27,329 nucleotides of DNA from Clostridium sp. AM49-4BH (GTDB lineage: Bacteria > Bacillota > Clostridia > Lachnospirales > Lachnospiraceae), in assembly GCF_003478335.1 (NCBI RefSeq), contig NZ_QUFB01000043.1, forward strand, positions 1 through 27,329. Direction: 5' to 3'. This document shows positions 16,408 through 25,523 of the stretch, one piece after another (position 1 is the first letter of the stretch; the number at the start of each line of letters is the position of its first letter). The notes beneath the pieces were generated by a model. It saw only the letters and a program-made list of their open reading frames with translations. It had not been told where the DNA came from and searched no databases. Position numbers and translations under genes: made by a program.

Positions 16408-19400
16408 TGTCTGTTACCTCCACATTCTTTTTTATTTTGAATGTCCGCAAAATCCGTCCTACATCTGACGGACGCCATGGAACGTCCAAATGATGCAAGG
16501 CAACCAGACGGTCCTGCACATTGGTTCCGGCTCCCATCTTCTGCGTGGAACCAATCAAAAAACGAACCTGTCCGCTTCTTACCTTGCCAAACAGCTCCGT
16601 CTTTCTTAATTCCGTATTCGCTTCATGAATAAAGGCAATCTCTTCTTCCGGTACACCCCGGTTCACGAGTTTCCGCTTAATGTCATGATAGACATCATCA
16701 AACACTTCTGCTTCTAACATATCATTTCCATCACCTGCGATTGTTTTCCCGACTATCTTCGGCGTCGAAAGGTCACAAAAGATAAGTTGTGCAGATTTGT
16801 CTACCTTTGTCCTGTCCCATATTTCATACGCCTTTTGCACAAGGACGTTTACTTTGGAATGTTCTTCATCCGGCAGTAGCGGATTGATCAGTCTCTGATC
16901 CAGCGCCAGCTTCCTTCCATCATTTGTAATCTTTAACATGTTATCTTCATGCGGTTCCACTCTCCGGTCACGGACTGCCTCCGCCCGCTCCGCTAACGAT
17001 GCGACCATCTCCTTTTGATGTTCGCTCGGCTGTAATACCACATTTTCATACTCTGCTTTCGGAATGGGTAGATTTAACATATCCGGTGTTTGAATATCCG
17101 CACACTCCTTAAACAGGGCGATTAACTCCGGCAGATTGTAAAACTTGGCAAATCTCGTCTTTGCACGGTATCCGGTTCCCTCTGGTGCAAGTTCGATCGC
17201 TGTCTGCGTCTCTCCAAAGGAAGATGCCCAGGAATCAAAATGCCCCAGTCCCATCCGCTGCAGCGTATCATACTGCAGGTAACGCATGTTGGTGTATAAT
17301 TCCGTCATACTGTTGGAAATCGGGGTTCCCGTTGCAAAGGTAATGCCCTTTCCGCCGGTCAGCTCGTCCAGATACTGACACTTGGCAAACATATCGGAAG
17401 ATTTCTGTGCTTCCGACTGCGCAATACCCGCTACATTACGCATTTTTGTATGTAAGAAAAGATTTTTGTAATAATGGCTTTCATCCACAAAGAGCCTGTC
17501 CACGCCTAACTGTTCAAAGGTCACAACATCATCTTTTCTGGAAGTATCATTGAGTTTGTCCAACCGTGTCTGAAGGGTTTTCCTCATTTTCTCCATCTGC
17601 TTAATGGTATAGCGTTCTCCCTGCTCCGCTTTGATTTCTTCAATCGACTGCGTAATCTCAGCAATCTGCCGCTCAATAATGGCAGTCTGCCGTTCGGCAG
17701 ATAACGGTATCTTTTCAAACTGACTATGCCCGATGATCACCACATCATAATCGCCGGTAGCAATCCGTGAGCAGAACTTTTTACGATTTGCCGGCTGAAA
17801 ATCTTTCTTGGTAGCCGCTAAAATATTGGCTCCCGGATACAATCGTAAAAAGTCACTGGCCCACTGCTCCGTCAGATGGTTTGGTACGACAAACAAACTT
17901 TTCTGACATAACCCCAGACGCTTGCTTTCCATTGCAGCCGCAACCATTTCAAATGTTTTGCCGGCACCGACACAGTGTGCAAGCAGTGTATTATTTCCAT
18001 ACAAAACATGAGCCACGGCATTTTTCTGATAACCCTTTAACTCAATATCCGGTGTCATTCCTGGAAACTTCAAATGAGAACCGTCATACTCTCGTGGTCT
18101 GGTGGAATTAAACAATACATTGTATTTACTTACAAGTTCATTACGCCTGTCCATGTCACGAAATACCCAGTCCCGGAAGGCTTCCCTCATGGCATCCTGC
18201 TTCTGTGCAGCAATCGTTGTCTCCTTTTTATTGAGAACCCTCTTCTCTTTGCCATCCTCGATCACTGTGTCATACACACGGCTGTCCTTCAGATTCAGGG
18301 AGTCTTCCAAAATCTGATACGCATTTCTCCGGCTGGTTCCGTATGTCATATTTACAAGTGCGTTTCCAAAGTCTGCATTTTTTCCTTTCACATTCCACTG
18401 CCCGGTCACATCGGAATACTGGATCTTTATTACATCACGATTTAATAAATGCTCCGGTGTCTCAAACACTTCCCGCATAAAGTCCTCGATAAATCTCGGT
18501 TCAATCCATGTTGCTCCAATCCGGACTTCAATCTCACTGGCATCCAGTTCTCTCGGCTGTACCCGTTTCAATGCTTCCACATTGACCGCATACATGGGTT
18601 CGTTCTTCGCAAAAGTTTCGGCTGCTTCCAGTTTGTTTCGCACATTTCCGCTTAAATAAGCATCCGCCGTTTCCCATTCCTCACTAAGTGGATTTTTGAA
18701 GATAATGCCGGTCAACTCATCGATCATCGTATCTTTGTCTTTTCCACTCAGTTCCGACATGTATTCAAAATCAATCGCTGCTTTTTCTGCCAATGAAACC
18801 GCTAACGCTTCACTTGCCGTATCCACACTGGTCACAACTTCTGCTTTCTTTATGGTGCGCTTCGTAAACATATCCGCTTTTCCAAGAAAGTTGCCTTCCT
18901 CGTCCTGTTTCTCCAGCGAACAGAGCAGACAATAGCTGCTGTCCTGATGAAACGCCCGCTTATTGGTTTTGGAATAAATTCTCCCATAGTCTTTTGCAAA
19001 AGAATCATACAGGTCATTTAACTGTTTCTGCCTGGAATGAATCTGCTCATCCGGATAATCTTCTAACTGTAATCGGATCAACTCCTGCGTGCAGTCCCTT
19101 ATGGCAACCATGCCCTTGATCCTCTCAAGCATTCCCTCGGAGGCTTCCACCGGACGCATCAAAGAGTTTTCCAGATAATACAGCCGATCATTTATCAGCG
19201 CATAACTAAAGTTCTTCACTTCCGGCACTGCCGGGATAACCTCTACCGTCAACTCCTCATTCAGTTCTTCCAGCTCAATTTCTTCATAAGCCCCCTCGAT
19301 AAAGGACAAACTCTTTTGTAGCTGCTTCTCGAAAGGAAGTGAATCATCCGGCACACAGGTACTCTCCATTCCATACGGTCCGCTTACCATTTCCATCGAG

Positions 19401-21742
19401 CCAACAACCATCTCCGGATGTTCCACAAAATAGCTGTTCATGGCTATGCCATTCTCATCCTGTGAAAGATGCACCCAGTCCGGTTCTATGTCTACGATAC
19501 GGTCACGCTTCTGTAAGAAAAGAATATCCGATGTGACTTCTGTTCCGGCATTGGCTTTGAATGCGGTATTAGGAAGTCTGACTGCCCCCAATAGTTCTGC
19601 TCTCTGTGCAATGTACTTTCGCACCTTTGGATTTTCCTTATCCATCGTTCCCTTACTGGTGACAAAAGCAATCACACCGCCCGGACGCACCTGATCTAAC
19701 GTTTTTCCAAAGAAGTAATCATGGATCAGAAAATTGAATTTATCGTATTTCTTATCTGCCACCTTGTACTGACCAAATGGAACATTACCAACAGCGGCAT
19801 CAAAGAAGTCATTCGGAAATGTCGTTTTCTCATATCCATCCACAGTAATATTGGCTTTCGGATATAGTAGTCTGGCTATCCTTCCTGTCAGACTATCCAA
19901 TTCAACGCCGTACAGATGACTCTCACGCATCGTCTCCGGCAGCATCCCAAAGAAGTTGCCGATTCCCATCGAAGGCTCCAAAAGATTTCCTTTTGTAAAT
20001 CCCATTCTTTGCAATGTCCGGTAAATCTCCTGAATGATCACAGGACTGGTGTAATGAGCGTTTAAGGTACTTTCCCTTGCAGAAATATACTCTTCCTCTG
20101 ACAACAGGGTTTTCAGTTCAGCGTACTCCTTTGCCCAAGCACTCTTGGTTTCATCAAACGCATCCGCAAGACCTCCCCAGCCAACATACTTTGATAAAAC
20201 CTCCTGCTCCTCATTCGTTGCCGGTCTTTTCTCCGATTCAATCGTTTCCAATGTACGAATGGCTTCCACATTTCGCTGAAACTTTTCTTTCGCTGTGCCG
20301 ACACCTAATTCCATGTCTGAAATTACATAGTTTTCTGCTGAAATATCCTCTGACGCATTATTTTCCGAAAGAATTTCCTGTTCGTCACTATCTTGATCTG
20401 ATTCTTCGGCAACAACTTCCGGTTCGTCAGCCACATTCTCCATCTCTTCTGAAACGATTTCTGGTTCATCAGCCACAGATCCCAGTTCTTCCTTTGCCTG
20501 CTGCAGCGCCTTTTCTTCCTGCTTCTGTTTATACCGGGCATACTTTACCTTATCTTCTGCAGAGAAATAACGATCCTCTTTCATCAGCTTTTCAATCCGT
20601 TTTGCCACGATATTCCATGAAAGAAGAACTTCCGCATCCGGTGTCATAATGCTACCCTTGCGTAATTTAATTCCTTTCGCATCATAATCCTTAAAGCTGC
20701 GATCTGAACCTGCCAGTGCATGACTGGTACCTCCGGTTCCATACTCGTTTTTTAGAAAATCTGCGGCTTCTTTTAAGGTATGCTCCTGATGATAGAAGTC
20801 ATAAATCCGAAAGCTGCCATGCTCAAAGCCGGAACCTCTCGTAAGGGTGTGGTCAATCTCATCCGCTGTGATAAAATCCTCAACAGCCACTTTTACTTCT
20901 TCCGGCAACGGATAAGAAACCTTTTCTTTTAAAAGATCTGCAAGGTCATACCGCAGCTCTTTTGGATCTTTGATCAGACGAAAACGGTACTGTATTTCTC
21001 CGGCATCTACCTGTTGCAGTGTCTGGTCCATCTGCTCTACAATCCTTTGAACATCCTCCCCATTGGACAACATATCCGTAATGCGTTCATGCTGTACCGG
21101 ATAATCATATCCATCAAATCCAAGTTTCTCCGGAAACGCTCCAACAGAGTCCCGGTAATAAAAGAAAAGCATATCGGCTAACTCTTTTCTTACAAACTGG
21201 TCAGCCAGATATGCTTCCTTGTTATTAATATAATTACCTGCTTCGATCTGTTCACGGATCACAGACTCCACAGCACTCCATGAAAGATGTACCTCCGTGT
21301 GTTCAAAAGCAGAAGTGTCATGTGCCGCATACATTCCATCTTTGTTAAACCAGACCGAAATCTGTTCCCCTCCAAGTTGAAATCCTTTGCCGGTTTCTCC
21401 GTATTCTTTCTGAAGAAAAGCCTCCATTTCTTCCGGTGTTTTTCCGGTCTGATACTTATGATAAATTCGTTTCCGGCTGTTTTCCTTTCCTCCGCCGGTG
21501 CGAAGAATCTCCTCGATCTGCCCTGCAGTTATCGTGCCGAAAAGGAATCTGTCTGATGGCATTTCTGCCTGTGCCATTGCAATATTTCCCACCTGTTCCG
21601 ACATAAGAGAAAATAAATCCATTTGTCGATAGGGACTGTCTTCAGGCGGTTCATACTGCTCTAACTCTGCTACTGATAAACCAGTTCCTTCAGAACGATC
21701 TCCTCCGCCTGCTGATAGATCCGGTTCATCTCTTTCGTCCAT
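16388..21742 (-). pseudogene. 5' part of giant adenine-methylase/SNF2-helicase ICE protein, cut by the element
   Basis: This frame opens in the linker and carries, by codon from 21742: a DxF motif region (EDSPYRQMDLFSLMS, about 35), two related modules (about 68-175 and 293-395, each with an R-x-I-Y/F start and an LSW motif), an acidic stretch (about 415-470), an N6-adenine methylase-like domain (LEPSMGIGNFFG about 588; GNVPFGQ about 650, N-V-P-F in place of N-P-P-F), and an SNF2 helicase (GAGKT about 1258, VDESH about 1417, ATGTPISN about 1468). The native sequence ends at PWRPS (1758); the last 26 codons come from the insertion, including GRILR. Such methylase-helicase giants are widespread in Firmicute ICEs and resemble phage DarB-type antirestriction proteins. 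Its true N-terminus is in the adjoining frame. Confidence 0.9.
16442..16468. other. attR: right junction and recombinase-binding end
   Basis: Core ATC at 16463-16465 meets helicase sequence TGACGG. The terminal repeat TGTCCGCAAAA at 16442-16452 is the inverse of TTTTGCGGACA in attL, one base nearer to the core. Confidence 0.85.
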
Positions 21743-22019
21743 TGCAACGGATCGTTCTGTTTCATTTCCTCCGTCACGATCTGATTCTTCAACAACTGCT
21801 GTGTCAGCACTTCGAACCTCTCCTCTGCCTGTTCCTGAATCTCCAGGCAGTGTGTCAGCAGTTCTCCGCTCAGAAGAAGTCCCGTGTAAATCCCCCTCCT
21901 GTAGTTTTTCAGATAATTCTTCCGCAACACTCCGTATTTCGTCAGCATTGCTCCTTCCTGCTCCGAGGTATCAGATTGGGAATCCGATAGTCCCCGTTCC
22001 TTTCGTATGTCAGATTCAT
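21670..22019 (-). CDS. TnpV-family protein nested in another frame of the helicase linker
   Basis: From ATG 22019 a third frame reads MNLTYERNGDYRIPNLIP, the typical TnpV start. It is then broken near 21965, and the rest of TnpV (MLTKYGVLRKNYLKNYRRG to AEEIVLKELVY) continues in the neighbouring frame to TAG 21670. One extra base there gives about 116 aa. It aligns without gaps, at roughly 40% identity by eye, to the TnpV at 16033-16407; shared features are YER-GDY-IP, YLK-YR, YT-LL-SG-L, QA-ERFE-L, TE--K, W, and EIV-KE. The same added base also restores the helicase linker in its own frame, so this stretch appears to code for two proteins. The ribosome binding site is weak (GGTGG about 8 nt upstream). 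Function unknown. Confidence 0.75.
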
Positions 22020-22833
22020 GCCCTGCCACCGCCCTTTCTGTATGATTATGATTTATTGTATATCGTCTGTTTTGCAATAACGCCCTGTCATACCTTGCAA
22101 TCGTTCTGCCAATCCGGATCAGCACCGGTTCACATAACTCCGAAGTGGTACTGCCAAGTACCGATAAGGTTCTGAGCGTATTAAACTCATGGATGTAATC
22201 AAAGGTAAACTCATCGTCAAACTCCGTCATATCACATCCACACCGCTTCAGGATAGTATAACTTACACTTTGTACCAGCATTTCCCGGAACCGGACAGCA
22301 ACCGCATCCCCATCCAGATCTTCCAGAAAACTGTTTGCCGCTTCATCGATCACCTCATCGACCGCTTCCTCATAAAAATCTTCCGCTATTCTTTCAGCAA
22401 TCTCATAAATACGGTTTTCAAAAGGAAGGGAATCATTAGTACTGCCATAAATGTGCTCCAGTTCGGCAAGAACCACTTCTTTATGCTCTTCCCTCAAATG
22501 CCAGATAAACGGATCTTTACCAATCCGTCTCGCCTTATGAACATCGGATACATCAAAGACATATCGAAGTTTTGGTCTTTCACTTTCCCCATCAATAAGG
22601 GCAATTCCTTTTGCTCCCCGGTTTACCCAGCAAAACATCCTCTCATTCCACATTTCAAGCGAGGCACAGGCAGTTGCGTCCGGTCGCTGTGCATAGATGA
22701 GTAGCTGGTCCTCAAAGGGATACTTATATAACCTTGACGCAACATCAAGGTATCGAATCCACTGCTCTCTGCCACGACAGACTTTCTTTGCGGTCTCTCG
22801 TGCTAATACAGAGATTTTTACATATTTCGTCAT
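21670..22833 (-). pseudogene. N-terminal part of the giant helicase, frame lost in the linker
   Basis: ATG 22833 (MTKYVKISVLARETA) is preferred because AGGAGG lies 8 nt upstream; the frame also runs up to TTG 22878. Residues about 15-110 resemble the ArdC-type N-terminal DNA-binding domain (REQWIRYLDVASRLYKYPFE, DQLLIYAQRPDATACASLEMW, NRGAKGIAL). A helical region follows (about 140-240). After about codon 285 (GLSDSQSDTS) this frame passes into the TnpV-like sequence and stops at 21670, while the helicase linker continues in another frame. One added base at about 21951-21970 rejoins the linker (NADEIRSVAEEL...), giving about 2120 codons before the insertion point. The apparent helicase-N/TnpV fusion is therefore most likely created by one missing base. 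Confidence 0.8.
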
Positions 22834-22859
22834 TACTTTTTCCTCCTGCACCTGCTTCT

Positions 22860-22880
22860 GTTTGGACATAGTGTCCAAAC
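22860..22880. promoter_or_regulatory. Palindrome upstream of the helicase gene, copy 2 of 2
   Basis: GTTTGGACA-TAG-TGTCCAAAC, a perfect 9-bp inverted repeat, 27 nt from the preferred helicase start. It shares both arms and the right flank AACGCTGCT with 2883-2903. Confidence 0.55.
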
Positions 22881-22887
22881 GCTGCTG

Positions 22888-22974
22888 TTACTGATCCCGG
22901 CTTTCTGCAATGGCAGTTATGTAACCCATCAGCCTTTTTTCACTGTCTGTATTCCTTTCAATATCAATCCTCAT
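22888..22974 (-). CDS. 28-codon ORF between prgI and the helicase gene
   Basis: ATG 22974, 4 nt after the PrgI stop, reads 28 codons (MRIDIERNTDSEKRLMGYIT...) to TAA 22888. Its Shine-Dalgarno is poor (AGAAG). It fills the gap between two ICE genes and may be a real small protein or the remnant of a gene lost here. No family recognised. Confidence 0.4.
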   Translation of the reverse strand: MRIDIERNTDSEKRLMGYITAIAESRDQ

Positions 22975-22978
22975 CTTC

Positions 22979-23338
22979 TCATTGTTTCTTTCTTCGTTTT
23001 TTTCTGCTTCCATTTGTCTGTACCTCCAATTCCTTTAACTGATTTCTTGTTTCATAGACATAGGGCTTGTGAAACATGAGTTTTATACTCCTTCTCACAA
23101 GCTGAACCAATGTCATTCCGTTTTTATGGTAAAACCCACATAGTCCAATGATACCGATCACTGGCATACACAATGTAATGGCTGTATTGATTCCTACATC
23201 AAAGTAAAAATGCAGAAGCAGGATTCCTCCCACTCCTGTAAGTAGTGCACTTGCTCCGAATACGCACTCTCGGAAAGACAATCCCTTGAAGAAATCATCC
23301 TTAAAGGCAGCCACATCCGGATTGATTGTTTTTGTCAT
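22979..23338 (-). CDS. prgI: PrgI-family type IV secretion membrane protein
   Basis: 119 aa. Two hydrophobic segments (about 27-46, CVFGASALLTGVGGILLLHF, and 50-70, INTAITLCMPVIGIIGLCGF) are followed by a cytoplasmic tail with a strongly basic end (GSRKKRRKKQ). PrgI proteins are the VirB3-like inner membrane part of the Gram-positive conjugation channel and usually precede the VirB4 ATPase. Start ATG 23338 has GAGGG about 7 nt upstream. It follows the VirB6-like gene by 15 bp in the same unit. Confidence 0.88.
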   Translation of the reverse strand: MTKTINPDVAAFKDDFFKGLSFRECVFGASALLTGVGGILLLHFYFDVGINTAITLCMPVIGIIGLCGFYHKNGMTLVQLVRRSIKLMFHKPYVYETRNQLKELEVQTNGSRKKRRKKQ

Positions 23339-23353
23339 TGATTTCCCTCATTT

Positions 23354-24214
23354 CTATAGATTAAATGCTTTCTGCATGACACTGTCCGACATCTTTACCG
23401 AGGATGAAATAACTCCCATCTTCAAGCAATACTCCAACAACCGGATGATTGCATTTTCCGTGTCGATTGCAACGGTATTGATAAAACTGGCACTGATCGT
23501 AATCACAACCGCAATAAGCAACGCAGAAAACACATATCCGAAAAAGGTGCGTATATAAGAATAACCAACATTTGCCGTCTGACCGCCTGCTGCAAGGGTA
23601 GACAATGCCACACCTGCAAACGGAGCGATCATGTAAATCTTCAGAATACGATTTAACACCGTCAGCACCACGATAAATCCGCACACGACGGTAAATAAGA
23701 AAAACAGGATACTCGTCAAAAAAGCGGTCATCGTTCCAAAGTCTGCACTGGATATATTTTCATACACCTTTGCACCATCAAAGTCATAAATCATTGACAG
23801 CTTGTTTTCTCCCAAGATTGCGGATGTCAGGTTCTTGCCCCATGTAAAAAACTTCGGCATATAACTTAATGCCATGCTCATCACATTTGAGGTTATGATC
23901 AACCGAATGAACATTTTTATCGTTCGTTCAAATGTCAGATCCGTATGTAAGTCGCAACTGTCCCTGCAAAATCCATATAAGAAAAAAATGCAGAGCAACG
24001 AAACTGCAACTACATTTAAGGTGGTATAGATCGTTGATATACTTTTCCAGACATCTTTATAGGTGCCGGAAGATGGATTTTTCGTCAAAACATCGGCTGC
24101 CAGTTTCATCATGTCATTCCATGCGTACCCGGCAGCTTCAAAAAAGTCTTTACCGCTAAAGAAGTCTCCTAAATCTGAAAAAAATCCTGTTACGGAATCC
24201 CACAATCCCACCAT
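23354..24214 (-). CDS. VirB6/TrbL-like conjugation membrane protein (CD0415/CD1112 family)
   Basis: About 286 aa. The start is MVGLWDSVTGFFSDLGDFFSG; ATG 24214, 24217 and GTG 24220 are all possible next to GGGAGG. Five or six membrane segments are visible (about 68-87, 108-125, 165-190, 198-222, 232-252). The soluble loop near 130-165 carries TWGKNLTSAILGENKLSM. This fits the polytopic VirB6-like channel protein found next to Maff2 and PrgI in clostridial ICEs. Confidence 0.87.
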   Translation of the reverse strand: MVGLWDSVTGFFSDLGDFFSGKDFFEAAGYAWNDMMKLAADVLTKNPSSGTYKDVWKSISTIYTTLNVVAVSLLCIFFLYGFCRDSCDLHTDLTFERTIKMFIRLIITSNVMSMALSYMPKFFTWGKNLTSAILGENKLSMIYDFDGAKVYENISSADFGTMTAFLTSILFFLFTVVCGFIVVLTVLNRILKIYMIAPFAGVALSTLAAGGQTANVGYSYIRTFFGYVFSALLIAVVITISASFINTVAIDTENAIIRLLEYCLKMGVISSSVKMSDSVMQKAFNL

Positions 24215-24276
24215 CATCACCTCCCTTCAGGATTCCGGACACAGCGAAAATTTATGATCTGCTGCACCCGCTTTTA

Positions 24277-24651
24277 TTATGAAACGCCCAATAGTTTCAG
24301 AATCGCCGGAACTGCAATCATGATCAGCCCACCGATCACCTTTTTAATTGCCTGACTTTGCTGTGTTGTATCATGTGCCGAATACCCGGTACCGAAATCT
24401 AACAGCCCCCAGGCAAGAAAAATCACTCCGACTCCACCAACACAGCCAAGAACCAAGTCCTTGATTACATTGATACCGTTCGTAACTTCCGTCACTCCGG
24501 TATCCGTTGCATTGCTTTTCCCTTTGTCTGCTGCAAATGCCACCGTCGGCACAATTGCCAACATCCAAAAATAGATCAATGCTGCCGTTCCTGCACACCT
24601 TTTCCATAATCCATTGCAGCGTGGTTTCATAACCTCTAATTCCTTATGCAT
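24277..24651 (-). CDS. Maff2/VirB2-like small membrane protein
   Basis: 124 aa. A hydrophobic N-terminal segment ending in FAADKGKS looks like a cleavable signal. Two further membrane segments (about 62-85, IKDLVLGCVGGVGVIFLAWGLL, and 104-122, VIGGLIMIAVPAILKLLG) are joined by GTGYSAHDTTQQSQAIKK. This is the Maff2 pattern and resembles VirB2/TrbC pilins. Start ATG 24651 has GGAGG 6 nt upstream. Confidence 0.85.
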   Translation of the reverse strand: MHKELEVMKPRCNGLWKRCAGTAALIYFWMLAIVPTVAFAADKGKSNATDTGVTEVTNGINVIKDLVLGCVGGVGVIFLAWGLLDFGTGYSAHDTTQQSQAIKKVIGGLIMIAVPAILKLLGVS

Positions 24652-24672
24652 TGTTGTCCTCCTTGCTTCATG

Positions 24673-25473
24673 TTATCGTTTCCTGCAGCCGATTACCATG
24701 AGCCGCTTATCCCTTCCATCCATCGTCCGGCAAGTGGAAAGCGTTACAAACTTATATTTCCGAAAGAATGCTTCTGCATCACTTTCATTCATTTCCTTTT
24801 TCATCTTCTTTGCCGCTTCACTCTGAAACTTGCTGTGACTTAGGATTTTCTCTACCATCCCGTAATAATTCTTCTCATTTCCGTAATCCGTAAAAGAATA
24901 GTAATCTGCATATTTGTCCGTTTCCAATACCGAAACGATGTGATAGTCCTGCTCCTTTCCCTCTACCGGAGTAAACGAAAACACGGGATGTTCCTTAAAA
25001 AATGTTTCCTCACGGAAATTTTGCAGATAGCCAAAGTACCGTCTCCCGTTGATGTTGTGACCGTAAATGATAAGATTATCACTGTCTGTCTTACAGCGGA
25101 CATCCAAAAACGGTGTCCCATAAAAGCTGTAATCACCATGTACATCCCGGTGAAGATAATACTGCCAGTCACCTTCATGATGACCTTTGATGCCAGTCTG
25201 CATAACCGGATAAGAAAAGCCGGTGCCTTCGATTTCTAGCCACCCGATCATATCTTTGTACTTTTTGTGGAGGTTCCGTACACCATCCTTTTCTTTCTCC
25301 GTGGTAATCTCTTTTTCTATATTGTCCTGCTTTATCTCCTGATCCACGGTTCTTTTTAACCAAAGCCCCAGAGCCAAAGCAATGACTGCTAAAATAAAAA
25401 AAGAGAAGAAAAGTATTCTTCTTGAAAATACCTTTCTTCCCTTTGGGGGCGAAATGTTATTAATATGTTTCAT
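24673..25473 (-). CDS. Class B sortase
   Basis: 266 aa from ATG 25473; the frame extends to TTG 25527 but without a better start. A single N-terminal membrane anchor (ILFFSFFILAVIALALGLWL) follows a basic stretch. The sortase fold has GWLEIEGTGFSYPVMQ, the catalytic His in YGHNING (about 137), Cys in TLSTC (about 248) and Arg in DKRLMVIG. NLIIYGHN with TLSTC is the class B type. It probably anchors an ICE surface protein to the cell wall to aid mating; its substrate is not in the window. It follows two AT-rich genes and precedes the pilin gene. Confidence 0.92.
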   Translation of the reverse strand: MKHINNISPPKGRKVFSRRILFFSFFILAVIALALGLWLKRTVDQEIKQDNIEKEITTEKEKDGVRNLHKKYKDMIGWLEIEGTGFSYPVMQTGIKGHHEGDWQYYLHRDVHGDYSFYGTPFLDVRCKTDSDNLIIYGHNINGRRYFGYLQNFREETFFKEHPVFSFTPVEGKEQDYHIVSVLETDKYADYYSFTDYGNEKNYYGMVEKILSHSKFQSEAAKKMKKEMNESDAEAFFRKYKFVTLSTCRTMDGRDKRLMVIGCRKR

Positions 25474-25523
25474 ATTTAATCTTTCTTTGTATAAAACCAC
25501 TCTATTATTAATTTTGTTAAACC

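Larger units (their letters stand above)
4310..16465. mobile_element. 12.15-kb Tn4451/Tn5397-type mobilizable element carrying tet genes
   Basis: The boundaries come from rejoining the interrupted helicase: codons ...PWRPS end at 16466, and D-IEQQEGRILRQ resumes at 4312. ATC (GAT on the coding strand) is present at both junctions (4310-4312 and 16463-16465) and contains the GA dinucleotide used as crossover by TnpX/TndX recombinases. An imperfect inverted repeat with an exact 11-bp core (TTTTGCGGACA) lies at 4324-4334 and, inverted, at 16442-16452. Contents fit the family: large serine recombinase at one end, TnpV at the other, relaxase and oriT inside, antibiotic resistance as cargo. RepA, ParB and sigma-like genes make it more plasmid-like than Tn4451 itself. 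Confidence 0.9.

Noticed and set aside
20077..20649. 190-codon plus-strand ORF
   Set aside because: It is antisense to the acidic linker of the helicase; its composition is a mirror of Glu-rich codons.
21670..22833. Natural fusion of the helicase N-terminus to TnpV
   Set aside because: The TnpV N-terminus is present in a third frame and the linker in another. One added base restores both proteins, so the fusion is best explained by a missing base.
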